Made by a program: the position numbers and the translations under genes | NCBI RefSeq assembly: GCF_002999335.1 | Contig: NW_020312103.1 | Span: forward strand, 124,001 to 188,000 | Direction: 5' to 3' | Source of the DNA: Cyclospora cayetanensis | Lineage: Eukaryota; Apicomplexa; Conoidasida; Eucoccidiorida; Eimeriidae | DNA length: 64,000 nt | The notes under the pieces: generated by a model | Told to the model about the DNA's origin: nothing | Seen by the model: the letters and a program-made list of their open reading frames with translations, nothing else | The model's database searches: none | Shown: one piece after another, positions 1-11,335 of the stretch | Layout: every line of letters starts with the position of its first letter | Position numbering within the stretch: position 1 is the stretch's first letter

Positions 1-182
1 AGCTGCAGCGTGGACGCTGCAAGCGGCCTGATGGCGTGCTCCCTCTCGTCTGAGCAAAGTGGCAACTGCAGAGGCAGGCGGAAGAAAGGGGGGGCCAGTG
101 GAGGCGTGGCGGACGCTTGCGAATACAGAGTCTTCGATCTCCTGAGCGAAACTGTAAAATCGCACTGCTATACGGGCCTGCG

Positions 183-183
<1 letters not shown>

Positions 184-215
<32 letters not shown>
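184..215. repeat. (TGCC)n microsatellite
   Basis: About seven tandem TGCC/CTGC units followed by GGTGGGTGGG. It is a simple tetranucleotide repeat. No coding role is proposed. Confidence 0.85.
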
Positions 216-546
216 GGGTGGGTGGGTGCGAAGCGGGCAGGCTTTCCATGCAAAAATCGGCCCATAAATATGCCTTGTTTTAAGCCTCTGGCACTCAAAG
301 TTGAGGGCTGCGATATTCGCTTTGCTGCATTGGGGGCGTGCAGGAGATAGCGCAGCTGTCCATCGAAGGGCACTTGGTGCATAGCCTCCTCCTCAATTTT
401 ATATTTTCGCGATACGGGACGCGAGTCTTTGCATTTGATAGATGGCACAGGTAAAACCTTGAAAACAAATTCTCGCGATGCTGCCGCGTCTGACGGCTTC
501 CTGCTGATTGTACATGCGTGCGCTCTCTCTTCTGTTTCGCGGTTCA

Positions 547-832
547 TATATGTGTGTATGTGTATGTATGTATGTGTATGTATGTATTATATATGTGTAT
601 GTGTATGTATGTGTATGTGTGTGTATGTATGCGTATGTGTGTACGTGTGTGTATGTATGTGTATGTGTGTATGTGTATGTATGTATGTGTATGTGTGTAT
701 GTGTAAATGTGTGTATGTATGTGTGTATGTATGTGTGTATGTATGTGTGTGTATGTATGTGTATGTGTATGTATGTATGTGTATGTATGTGTGTGTGTGT
801 ATGTATGTGTATGTGTGTGTGTGTATATTTGT
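547..832. repeat. (TATG/TGTG)n microsatellite, about 285 bp
   Basis: A long imperfect TATG/TGTG repeat. It is open in several frames and gives artificial Cys-Val-Tyr-Met ORFs on the plus strand and His-Thr ORFs on the minus strand. It lies directly upstream of the first recognisable exon of the WD40 gene and is probably intronic or 5' flanking. Confidence 0.9.
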
Positions 833-979
833 GTGTGCTCCGCATATCCTCCGGCTCCATGCACACACCTATCTATGAACCTGCCAATGCGATTCTCTCC
901 TTCCTCTCCCGTTAGCACTCCACCGGCTTTTCGCGACCCAGCGCTTGCAGTCACTCTGACTCCTGCGTGTGTGTCTTAG

Positions 980-2894
980 GGAGTTCTTTTTGTGGGATCT
1001 TGGCGATGCAGTGTGCGGCGAGCCTTTGGAGGCATCCGCTATCGTCAATGCCCACACAGATGGCATCCTGGCCCTGGACGTGGCGGAAGACGGTAGCCGT
1101 TCCTCCCGCGTCCTCTGTGGCAGCCGAGACGAGACTATCAGTCTGTATTCTGTCTATCCAATCGTCAGGCTGGCCACCTTCAATGGGTACGACGAGCGCT
1201 GCATGTGCATGCGAGCAGAAGCGGCCGAGAGGCCGAGTGCGAAGGAGGGAAGGAGAGAGCGAGAGGCAGGGAGGGAGGGAGGGATTGCATTCGGAGGGGA
1301 GGGAGAGCAGTTTCACGAGACAGCACGAAGTGCAAAGAAACACGCCAAGCTAAAAGTTTTCATCCAAAAACTTCCAGGCGCTCAGGTCTACAGCCGCGAG
1401 GGTGCCACACACTCGCAGGCCCTTCGTCTCTCTGCAGGCTGTTACGCATTTCGCACCGTAGCCTGGCCTCCTCTTCTGTGTATTATTCGTCCTCTGACGT
1501 GTGCCAACAGACGGGAAAACAGAGGCGATGAGCCGTCGAGCCTCCCTTCCATAGGCGCTCCCACCCTAATATGCGTCTTACGTTCCTTTGCGAACTGCAG
1601 CCACCAAGCGGAAGTCTCTGCTGTCTGCTGGCTGCGCAACGGCGAAGGGGCCTTCGCCTCTGCAGCTGCTCAAGGGTTTCTCCTAGGAGGCTCATTCGAC
1701 GAGGAAGCGCAGCAGGTCTTTGCTTCAGGATCTTACGATGGGCATATTAAAATACAGGACGCAAGACAGGGAGATGCAAAGAACCTTGCAAGTAGGATAA
1801 TTAGTCATGCCGCTTTCCAGTGCGCATAATGTAGATGACGGGCGTTGCTGCCACAGTCCCTCGTCTTTTTTGCTGGCGCTTCCAGTGCTGCTGGAATAGC
1901 TCTAGGGTGGCTGCTTTGGGAGCTGCTGCTGCTGCTTCAGCTGCAGCTGCGGAGTGCAAGTGCGGTTTTCGCAGGCCACGGTTTAACGCTGCTGGAGCAT
2001 CAAAATCGAATAACACGACTTGCTGGCGCCTGGGATGGCCGGATGCTTCTCTCGGGAGATGTTGATGGGGTGGTGAAGGCAAGCAGCCGAATAAAAGCAC
2101 GCTCGGGGTGACCTCTTTTCGTCCTGCGTGTCGTTGTTCTGTCGTGCATCATTCTGCGCCGTACGGCTGGCTCGTGTGTCTGGTCTTCCTCAGGTGTGGG
2201 ATTTGCGCCGCTGTGCGGATTCGCTTTTAACGGCCCAGTATAACGGGGCGATCCTCGATCTTCAGGCAAACCGTGCCTTTGCTGTGGTGAGCAAGCACTT
2301 TCATCTGGGCCTTTTTCTCTGCACATGAGGCGCGTTCTTGTTTGCTTCAAACAGTCTTTTTGCCTTTTTATTGGCTGTGCGAGTAAGAGCTATGTTCTCT
2401 TCAAAAAGCCACGAGGGTAGGCGAGCCCTGTAGTGCGTAGCGAGACGCCAGACCAGCCGAGGCTTCGGTACAGGAGACGTCTCTGGGTGTGGTCAGCGTG
2501 CGCGGCGTAGCTGCGGTGCATTGCCGGCCTAGGATATGCTAGCGGCAAACAGAACCTGATGGTCCTCATGCTGCATATCTCAGTCATAGCAACCGAACGT
2601 GTGGTCCGCTGGTATAACCTCACTGTGGGGCCCATCACAAACCCCCTAAGCAGCGCTGTCTGGTCTGGATACACAGCCCTTTGTCGTCTCGAGTGGTGTT
2701 CTGGCCGCAGCCTAGAGCGGTAGCGGATATGCCCCCTTCCAGGGATTAGGGAATGGAAGGCGCACGATCTTTTCCGCCCGCTTTACAAATATCCTGCCTG
2801 TCTGCTCTTTTCCTTGCTGCAGGTACGCGCTAGCCCGCCCCGATGCCGCGACTCGGTGCATGTCCTAGACTTTAGTGGGGTTGGAGCGCGGTAG
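980..2894 (+). CDS. WD40-repeat protein, 3' part (5' exons not located)
   Basis: Five exons join in phase: 980-1186, 1601-1791, 1975-2078, 2194-2286 and 2823-2894 (stop TAG). The joins rebuild WD40 blades: exon 1 carries FLWDLGD and a GSRDETISLY strand; the 1186/1601 join gives FNGHQAEVSAVCWL; exon 2 carries SGSYDGHIKI; the 2078/2194 join gives SGDVDGVVKVWDLRR. WD40 propellers are protein-interaction platforms. I cannot name the orthologue, although a small WDR55-like protein would fit. Exon 1 starts in phase 2, so at least one upstream exon is missing. A stretch near 105-165 (EYRVFDL) could be part of it but does not join cleanly. The 2079-2193 intron appears to use a GC donor. Confidence 0.75.
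2079..2193 (+). other. GC-AG intron in the WD40 gene
   Basis: The donor context is AAG|GCAAGC, the usual strong consensus for GC donors, and the acceptor is TCCTCAG. Splicing here gives DGVVK|VWDLRR, a canonical WD40 strand. A GT six bases upstream (GTG|GTGAAG) is also in frame but would drop Val-Lys, so the GC donor is favoured but not forced. Confidence 0.6.
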
Positions 2895-3698
2895 CACTAT
2901 TCTCCGGCCTTCGCGAGTGAGAATGAGACCCCTCTTTCTTCACTCCTCTGTCTACACTAAGAGGAATGCCAACCCATACGCAGCCACACCTCCTATTGGG
3001 TTGGTTGTGCACCGTGCAACTCGCCGAGCTACGCAAACCCGGATTGGAAATGCTCCATCGTCGGCCAGAGAAGCCACCAATGGCCATAGGGTCAAAAGCA
3101 ACACTGCAGTTACGCCTCCCTGCTGCTGCCGGCGCTAATACTACTAATTTGTTTAGTTTGCAGCGTCTCCCAGCGTCTGTAACACGCGAAACTACATCGC
3201 CACAGCTGGTGAACACGCATAGTAACAAGTAGTTATGTAGCGGTGTCAGTTTAGTGTATGTGCCTCGCGACAAGTGAGCGCCGTCCGCAGGCGAAATGTA
3301 ACAGTGCGGCGATCTGCTGTTTCTCGTATATAATGCGGAAGGACGCGACAGCCGGGCACGGCACCAGGCAAACAAACCCCGCAAACGAAGCGTCTGTCTC
3401 GCGCTTACAGGGCCTGCCTCCTCTATATACCAGAGAAAGCACTCTCCCCCCAATACCACCAACGCCATGCTGTCTATACGGGAACAGCCACGCTCCATCC
3501 TAAGTAACGTTTAAATCCACTAGCATGAACTCCCGCGACGGCTCTAAGAAGGGCTTCCAAGGGATATCCCCTTCATGGAGTGCCAACAACGGGCATCCCA
3601 ATGGCTCTACACCCTCCACGGAGAACTCACCCCCGGGAGAACCCGCGGGGAAGAAGTGCCTGGGGGGCTGGCAAACGTGCAAGAAGGCACATAATCAA

Positions 3699-5195
3699 TT
3701 AGAGCTCCTTTCTGTCGAATCTAACAGAAATATGCCTGCCGTCCAACACGTAGTTGTTGAAGGTGTCGATTGCATTCTGAGCACTCTCCCGATTTGTGAA
3801 GAGCACAGTGCCCACACCCTTGGACCGGCCATTCGGCATCTCGAGGATGTCGGCCCTGAGAAAATATGCACCCACACAATGCATCAAGTACACATCCTGC
3901 GTGAGCAAAATCAGAGTATATATATATATACACCAACCAACCACCCATGCCACTCCCAACCCCCGTCCTCCCTCGCCATGTGGCGTAATAAAATACATGG
4001 CCTAATACACGACCCCGCAATCGTCAGCGCCGCTAACCTGACAACCTCCCCACACTCGCGGAAGAGGTCCTTCAGCTCATGCCATGAAGTCTTCCATGGC
4101 AAGTTGGACACGAACACCTGGCGGCTGCCTGCACCCTGACTTCCACCCTGGCTGCCCCCTTGATACCCCTGGGATCCTTGATTGCCCCCCTGATAGCTGC
4201 TGCCTTGGCCTCCCTGGTAACCTCCACGGCCTCCAGAAAAGCCCCCGCGGCCTCGGCCACGTCTGCAGCAGAGAGAAAACGAGTCAGAAAAAGCACACCA
4301 GTCGAGTGGATGCACCCCACCCCACTAAAGAAATGGGCATACACAAAGCACATACATGCACAACAAATGGCGCCCCCGCGGCCTGTTCACAGATTGGTAA
4401 ACAAACGTCCCCAGTCAGCCAGAAACCACAGATATGGCATGTCTGGCGCGACAAACGTTCAGTTTTTCCTCACCCTCGGCCACCAGAAAACTTTCCACCG
4501 CCGCCTCCCTCTTCCCTGTCCTCACGGACAAAAATTGGGCGTTCTGCAACAACAGCAAAAAACGGCACTCTGCGAGTTGACTGTTGCTGAAACAGCGATT
4601 TCCAGCCATTGCAGCGAAGCGGAGGGACAAAAACCAAATTTGCGCCCTCTTACCCAGTAGGACAGAATCCGTGAGCTCCTTGATAGCACGCTGCGCGGAT
4701 TCTTCGTCTTTGTACACAACGATCCCGCAACCCTTGCTCCGTCCCTGATAGTCCTCGAACACATCAGCTCGCACTACCACTCCAGCTTGGCTCATGTGCT
4801 CGTGTAGTTCGGCAGAGCGCACACCCCAGGCCAAGTTGCCCACGTAGACGCTGCATCCGGGCGCGGGGGCCTCCGGTTGCTGGGAACACAACAAGCACGA
4901 CGCAGGGGATTGCACTATCAGGAAGTAGTACAGCATTCGAGGCTTAATTGCACGCCTGGGTGTGCGCCTACATTAGAAAGCACAGCCCCCATACTACCGA
5001 GCGCTCAGGGGGATGCGTGGCGGGCCAAGTGCCACTGCCCGAGCAGTTCGAATTGGGGGATGAATGGTGGCACGAAAAAATGATCGCATACACAAAGGGG
5101 TGAGCCTTTGGAAGCGACTTGTTGCCCACCTTCTCAGGTTCTTGGCCTTCAAGGCACGGCCTTGGATCATCCGCGGGGAGCTGCGCATTCATCAT
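3699..5195 (-). CDS. Tandem-RRM protein with RGG/GYQG linker (G-strand-binding GBP2-like)
   Basis: The model is complement(3699-3855, 4038-4262, 4474-4543, 4654-4879, 5130-5195). All phases agree and it encodes 247 residues. RRM1 follows a short acidic N-terminus: RNP2 is CSVYVGNLAW, RNP1 is GRSKGCGIVVY, and it ends in RPIFVREDREEGGGG. A Gly-Arg/Gly-Tyr-Gln linker follows (KFSGGRGRGRGRGGFSGGRG). RRM2 has RQVFVSNLPW and GRSKGVGTVLF and ends at SVRFDRKEL. Length and layout match GBP2-type single-strand G-rich DNA/RNA-binding proteins known from apicomplexans and algae, which bind telomeric or mRNA G-tracts. An SR/hnRNP-like role cannot be excluded. The start is the first of two adjacent ATGs (5195, 5192). 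The RGG tracts are typical sites of arginine methylation. Confidence 0.85.
3916..3931. repeat. (TA)n short repeat in intron
   Basis: A run of TA dinucleotides inside the last intron of the tandem-RRM gene. It has no further role that I can see. Confidence 0.8.
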
Positions 5196-6812
5196 ACCAA
5201 ATAGAAATGTTTGGATGATACCTCTGTTCATATACGAACAGCAGATGTAATTCAAATGCTGAGCGCCGGACCAGCGTCGACAGAAGGCGGATGCCTACCG
5301 CCCCAGACCCTTGTCCATGTACCCCCACAACTGCACCGACCCCTACTCTGATAGGAGAAAACTCCCAATCTGGCCGAGACCCCCTTTAAGACAGCTCCCA
5401 CGAGGACTCTCGCAGCTTATAAGCCTGTTCATCGCTGGAAAACAACAGTAACTAGATATCAGCTCGCGGCTGTCTAACATCAGTCCGCAACGGTGGAGCG
5501 TGGGGAGAAGTCATGAGGCGACATACTGGCGGCATTTTTCCCGTTATTCGAAAGCTCAGCAGTCAACTCAGGTATTTCTCCTCCACTTTTCGGCAGAACA
5601 GCGCCCGATGAGCCATACGGTTCGGCTACAACCCTGCCTACCCCGCCAGGCTGGAGGCTCTCTTACTCTGCAGGAGGGGGACGGGACCCCCTTACCGTCT
5701 GCCATGGCTGCCGCCCAGCCCTCGCAGCTTCTGCAGCCAGCCCCATATCTTCAATGGGTGAAAGTATTCAATATTTAAGTAAGAGAAGTAGTTTTTATCC
5801 TCCCATTTTCTAAGAGAGTGGCTCAATAAATGCATCTGTCACAAGAGGCAGCCACTTCGACCAGGTTGCTTGAAGCCGAGCGATTCTTCAGAGTCCTTGG
5901 GGGGTCCGCGGGGGGAGGGGGGATCGAGGGAAAGCAATATGAATTCGGAAATTGTACTACAAGCTCAGTTCGCGATTGCATGCTAAATTCATCCTCTATT
6001 ATGCAGCTCTCGCCTTCTTCACGGGATGAATGACACAAACGTGAACCTGAAATCGAACAGATTGCCTGTGCTCTGTCCTGTTACCCTACAACAACGAATA
6101 CGAGTATAACGTTACAAGCAAACTACAGAGTTGTGAACAAGGTTAGTTTTTTTCTTATTATATCTTTCGGAACTAAAGACACAGATGCGCTGTCTTCTGT
6201 GTGTCTAGATAGCGCATCCACTGTTGACTAGGCGCATACCCCAAGGGCATGGCCGCCTAGAAAAACTGCCAACATTGGCGGTGCTCGAGGACCTGGGAGG
6301 GGAGATGCGTATCGTCCTTGAACACCTGCCATAGTTGGAGGGCTCACAACTTATGGTGCTTCAAGGCCTGCCGTAGGCGGAGGCCCCCCGACTGGTGGTA
6401 CACTCGAATGAGTACGAAGAGCAACAGGGAACGCGAAAGACGGCTTTCCCTCTGCCTTTGCCAATCGAGTTTTAGTTCCAAGAAGGTCAGGCACGGCAGC
6501 GTGAGCGCTGATGCTGATAAAAGGAGAACGATCACACGAACCATAGAAGTTTGTAGGCATGGATGTTCAATTTGAATGGGGCGTACATTTGGTTCACGAG
6601 ATCTTCCAGACGGGCTCCATACTGTTCGTATAGTTATCCGAAACCAAGAATGCACAGTAAAAAGCGGTTGGTAAAAAGCGAAAGCACTAGCAGATCTCAC
6701 AGATAGTAGTAGCTTTTTCGCTTCCTCTGGTTCCAACTTTTTGGGAGCCTGTTGGTGCTTGCCTGAGTAAGATTCCGTGGTATTCAGTGACTGCACTATC
6801 GATTTCTACTAA
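5196..6812. other. No supported gene
   Basis: This lies between the 5' end of the RRM gene and the 3' end of the acidic protein gene. Only short ORFs occur. One of them, 6344-6544 on the minus strand, begins with a hydrophobic stretch (MVRVIVLLLSASALTLPCLT) that could be a signal peptide, but it has no supporting context. Confidence 0.5.
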
Positions 6813-7610
6813 TCAGCGAGTTGGCGGACCTGCTGATTCCTCCATCTTTTTAATCAAATCTGAATCAGGCGGTTGACCGGAGAGCAAAGTTAGTAAATGA
6901 AGAGGTTTGTCAGCTGCAAAGAGAGCAGACATACCGTGTTGTGCCTCTTCAGCTTCGTCTATTGATTCTTCCTTCTCTAATTCCTCATCCTCACTTTCCT
7001 GTTTCAACTGATACACCACATTGAGCACAGAGCCTTATTGCGTAGTCCTTACCTCCGCTTCTTCCTCTATGTCTGCCATATCTTCTGAATGAACGAGCAG
7101 TTTTTCCCTTCATAGATGCATTTCAGAGTGTTCAAACGTGCAGGCATACCTTCTCCCTGAAATCTCGGGCCTTCCTCCATTTTCTGAAGCAAAATGAAGC
7201 TCTAGTTCATGGGGATGAGCGGTAAAAGTGCCTAGTTACTGAACACAATTTGTGCAACGCTGCACCAGTGATTTTTGATGTAATCGTTGGCACCTTTTTC
7301 ACAATTTTCGGCATTTTCCTTCTCCTGTGATCCCGATATTTGATGTTTTCCTATGAGTAGTTCGTGTCCCGGTACCTTATTATGCACTTGTGAAGATGTT
7401 GCTGCGGACTCTGAATCCCCATGAACAAAACTAAATTCGTTCTCTCGTATATTTAGTGTCCACACCTTCATCTTCTTCATCCCGTTTCTCTAGTTCGTAG
7501 CCAACACCGCTTTGTGCAACCATAGAGGGGTCCTCTAACTCGTCCCCGCTCTCTTGAGGTTCCATGTGAGGATCATATAGCCCGTGCGCATTTACAGCAT
7601 CAACGGGGTC
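6813..7610 (-). CDS. Acidic Glu-rich hypothetical protein, multi-exon (5' end uncertain)
   Basis: The exons are complement(6813-7007, 7053-7084, 7150-7183, 7376-7410, 7466 to about 7610), and all internal phases agree. The product is strongly acidic: MEPQESGDELEDPSM, ELEKRDEEDE, QGEEDMADIEEEAE, then LKQESEDEELEKEESIDE, ending in DSDLIKKMEESAGPPTR. I recognise no family. Acidic tails of this kind occur in nuclear and chaperone-type proteins, but no function is claimed. Tiny exons (32-35 nt) separated by short introns support a real spliced gene. The upstream boundary is unclear: the frame is open to about 7610 and a further small exon near 7760-7808 does not join in phase. Confidence 0.5.
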
Positions 7611-9179
7611 CTTTTGAGCAAAGCGGGTAATAAACAAGAGGAGTTGTCACAATGCTGCCTGGGTTACCACGTTTTGCACGTTGTACGGCGCCCGTCGTGC
7701 CCCCGCTGATGCCTGATTTGTTAACAGCCATGTCACGCATGACGGTGCAATGAGCAGACCTGTAGTTTGTCCCTCTATGGCGGCTTCTTTTGCCTTTTTT
7801 TGATCTGAGAAAGTCAAAATATGATATATGTGGAGCATACTGACCTACAATGCCGCCCCACCTTCGGGAAATGGGTGTAATAGGCGTACAGTCCCTTGTG
7901 TTGTCAGTCGTGCACTGTGCGCATTGCATACGAAAAATGCCGCAATGCACAACGCAGAAGTGAGCCACATTGACGCTTTAGGAAGGAATAACATTGATAG
8001 AAGGATGAGAAATCGCGTAGCATCCCTGGATTTCTTGTTGCACAGGTACTTCCGCGCGCAGCTTCATGTAAAGCATCTCAAGTGTACGTTCATCGTAACG
8101 GCTGGACCGGAGGCACTCTTCTGCATTGCTGCCTAATAAGCTAGATCGCTTTGAAATGTTGATGCACTTAGCCCTGGCTGCTTTAACACAAAAGCAGATG
8201 ACGCAGTGTTTCTTTCTGAGCTGCGCAGTTCCGTGCTCCTACCCTTCGGGCAGCGTTCGGGGGACTTAGACTCCAGCTTGCCTTCTCGGAAAAAAAAAAC
8301 ACAATATGCTATTTTAAGTCACGTGGAATGTCGGTTGATACTAAGCTGCAGTGAAGCTTCATATGTCATACTTTTTTCTCATAAAGACCAACACCAGTTC
8401 AGTTATGTTAAAGTGCAAGACAATGCATTGGATCCGGCGTTTCGCACTACAACTGGGCTTCTGAGCAGATATCTAAAGTTTATTTTGGTGTGATAATCAA
8501 CTATTGCATACTTGATACGGATAAATCCAGAAATACCTGCAGAAGCTCAGTATCTGTCGGCTGCCCAACAATCCACTCAGTTAAAATTAGAGGCAGCACT
8601 TATGTACAACTACCGGGCATTTCCCTCAGCATTTTACGATGCTGCCCTATCCTGCTCATATGAGCACCGAGCTAACATAAAGCACTCATGGTAAGGAGCA
8701 ATAGAACTGCCCCTGGAAAAGGCACAGGCAACTGATTTGAGATCACATTAGACAGAAGGCGGGTTAAGCGTGAGAAGTTTTAGGTTTTGTGCGTACGTAG
8801 TAACACCATGACAACCCTATTTTGAATAGCTCTCGAGACCCGCACACTGATGCATGAACAACGAGGGCTTTCCTTGCTTGCATGGAGTCATGGCAACATC
8901 CACGCAGGTAAGGCTCAAACTACAACTATCCAAAACGCGGCAATAGAGATTAACAACTTGTACTCATACTTTGCCACTAGCATTTTACCGATGTCCCCTG
9001 TTTAGTCTGTGGCGAACGGGGCGTTCAAGCCACACATAAATGTAGTGAGCAATCCTTGAGGTGGTAATATCGATATGGTATTGGAAAGGCAACAAACGCC
9101 ATAGCTTTTCATTGCTACGCAACTGGGCATGTAACAAATGCTGACACAAGATTGAAGGGTACTGTTATACAGACAACCC

Positions 9180-9420
9180 GGTGCCGTCTCCTTAAACAAG
9201 AGGTTGAAAGAAATAAGTGCAAACTTGAGGCACGAGCAAACTCTTGCACAGGGAATTTGCACTGACCATGCTGTTGGTGCTGGAACGGGATTCGAATCAC
9301 CATGGGGAAAGGTAGAGCATTTGGGAGTACCTTTGAACTCCTGTGCTCACCTGTATGTCAAAGACCAAGCTGCTGGCGATGACAGGCTACAGTTGAACAC
9401 ACCTTCTAGATTCAATGCGC
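9180..9420 (+). pseudogene. Possible Ty3/gypsy integrase core relic
   Basis: One plus-strand frame reads GICTDHAVGAGTGF, then about ten residues later HLGVPLNSCAHLYVKDQA. The spacing and order resemble the integrase core pattern of an (I/V)SDRD..F strand followed by LG..L..S.A.HPQTDGQ.ER. The catalytic HPQTDG box is not preserved, so this would be an old, dead fragment. Flanking frames drift, with stops on both sides. Recognition is by eye and weak; chance similarity is possible. Confidence 0.35.
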
Positions 9421-10319
9421 GTACATTATACATATCGCTTCAGGTAGCTTTTGATATGCTTGTCTACATGCATCTCAAGTGAACGTAACTAGGCAGAGGC
9501 TCTATGTCCGCACTGATACTCATTGGGCTCCTGCCAAAGGGTGTGTACCGCAGGTGCAAGGCAGCTGTGATGAGGAGACAAGTGGCACTGCCATGGGAAG
9601 TGTGGAACCCTAATTGGTGGAACTTGTTTAACCGTTCCAAATAAGAAATGTCTGGGGGAGCAAGCTCTGCAGCTTCTACAGTATCTTTCAATAGGCCCAC
9701 TCTCGCAGCATTTCAACAGCATTCTTGCATGCGAAGTCTAGCAAAGCACGATGCAGGTCCAATGTCGTATCGAGAGGCATAGAGAACAGCAACCAAGGCA
9801 GATATGTTGGTACAATCCAACGGTGGTAAGTCACTTTGCTCTATCTCACGTCCACTCCGCACTAAATCTGTTTGCAGTTTGCAATCATCGGCTTCACATC
9901 TTTCCGGCCTTGCCTATGAACCAGCATATGTCTTTCGTGTTAGAGCAGCAAGGGCTCATGGATCTAGCACGTGTTTCAGAAGGCTATATGGATGTCCAGT
10001 GCCGATCATACAGGAGCAAAGCCTGAACGTTGGGCCTTAAGCCATTTTTCTGCTGTGTATGCTACACTCTAGACAAGTATCGAGGGTCTTTCAGTAAAAC
10101 TCCAGCTGTCCTGTACCCAAGCTGCTCAGAGTTCTCAACATAGGACGAAAGAGTAAGCTAAGATGCGCGCAGTTGCACCCTCCACGCCGCATGAGCATTC
10201 ACAGCTAATTGCCCAGTTCACAGGCGTCCAATGTTGCGTCGCTTTGTATCAAGCCAACAATATCCTGCAACAAACAATATGCATTAACAGACAGAGTAAC
10301 CCGAATGCCTACTAATTTT

Positions 10320-10376
10320 TATTTCAATATAAGCAGTGTTGTAGAAAGTGCTTAAACGTAAGTTAGCCAGCTGCAA
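10320..10376 (+). repeat. Dispersed repeat copy 1
   Basis: It shares a run of CAATATA, AGTGT, AGTGCTT and TTAGC blocks with 48684-48740 and 62960-63012 in the same order. It may be an LTR or internal piece of a retroelement. Confidence 0.5.
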
Positions 10377-11335
10377 TCCTTCGCAGGAAATATATGGAAA
10401 GCCTGCTAAGGTGCTCAAGATAGTGTTTTTGGATGCCAACATCATCAAAACAATTATTTCTTCCTCAATGGTGTCCCTAGAGAATTGGAAAAATTTTTAG
10501 CGGCTAAGACAACTCCGCGCGAAAATCAGAGCACTGAGCTGCCAGAGGCATTTGGAGAATGCACTATATCAAGTGTCTCTTCAAATGCTTGCTGAGTGAC
10601 GGCATTTACTCGTAAGACATGGATTTCGTCAGAAACCAGAAAGAAAAGATTAAATTCTTTCATCTTTATCCCTAAGGAAGCCACTGAGCCCATAGTAGTT
10701 CAGCGCTTCAAGTGAGGGCAGCTTTACACCGAAAAGATCCAACTAGCATGCGGTGAAAAGGAGCTTTGTAGGACGGAGTGGGCGAAAGACCTAATAGTTG
10801 CGCTTTGCGATTTATTGCGACCAGGTGATTTTTATACTTTGGCTCGCGTCCCTGGTGGAAGGGACGATCACAAGATGGGGGGGGGTCCGCGTGATTGATT
10901 CTTTCTGTATCTAATTACCCCTAGATTACCCCATGTCTCCTCTATGTAAAGCTAGTGCTGTTGGTATGGAACTGAAGTGTAGAAAGACCAGCGAAAACCC
11001 CTGTGTACGGCACAGAGGCGGCGTTTGTCGCAAAGTGCTGCTGCTAACTTCTGCTTCAGCAACAGATAAACGCAGCAGCTGCTGCAGCAGTAGCAGCTGC
11101 TGCCGCCCTCTGTCTTGTCGCCTTGTCCGTTCCCACCCGTCCAAGACAAGAATTAGCTGTTAAATTTGTGTCTCTAGTAGGGAAAAGTGAGCTTCATTTT
11201 TTCGGAGTCACCAGCTCTCTCAGTGCGTGCTGCGTCTCGCCTCTCCCGCAGTACTCTCTAGGGCAGCCCGCGGAGGTCTAAGCCGCGGCGCTGCGCCTTT
11301 TCTTTTTCCCAGGCTTTAATTTACCAAATCCGAAA

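Larger units (their letters stand above)
7611..11335. other. Gene-poor stretch with probable retroelement debris
   Basis: No intact gene is visible. A possible Ty3/gypsy integrase relic sits near 9180-9420 and a dispersed repeat near 10320-10375 (both listed separately). The last 350 bases contain CAG/CTG runs and a G-run near 10880 and probably hold the Sec61 promoter and 5' leader; no individual promoter element can be named. Confidence 0.5.

Noticed and set aside
399..954. Several long ORFs of His-Thr or Cys-Val-Tyr-Met on both strands
   Set aside because: They are produced by the TATG/TGTG repeat being stop-free in several frames.
6344..6544. 66-codon minus-strand ORF with a signal-peptide-like start
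   Set aside because: Too short and isolated, with no phase-matched exon and no typical downstream domain.
9284..9304. GGATTCGAATC resembling a tRNA B box
   Set aside because: No A box, cloverleaf or acceptor stem could be built around it.
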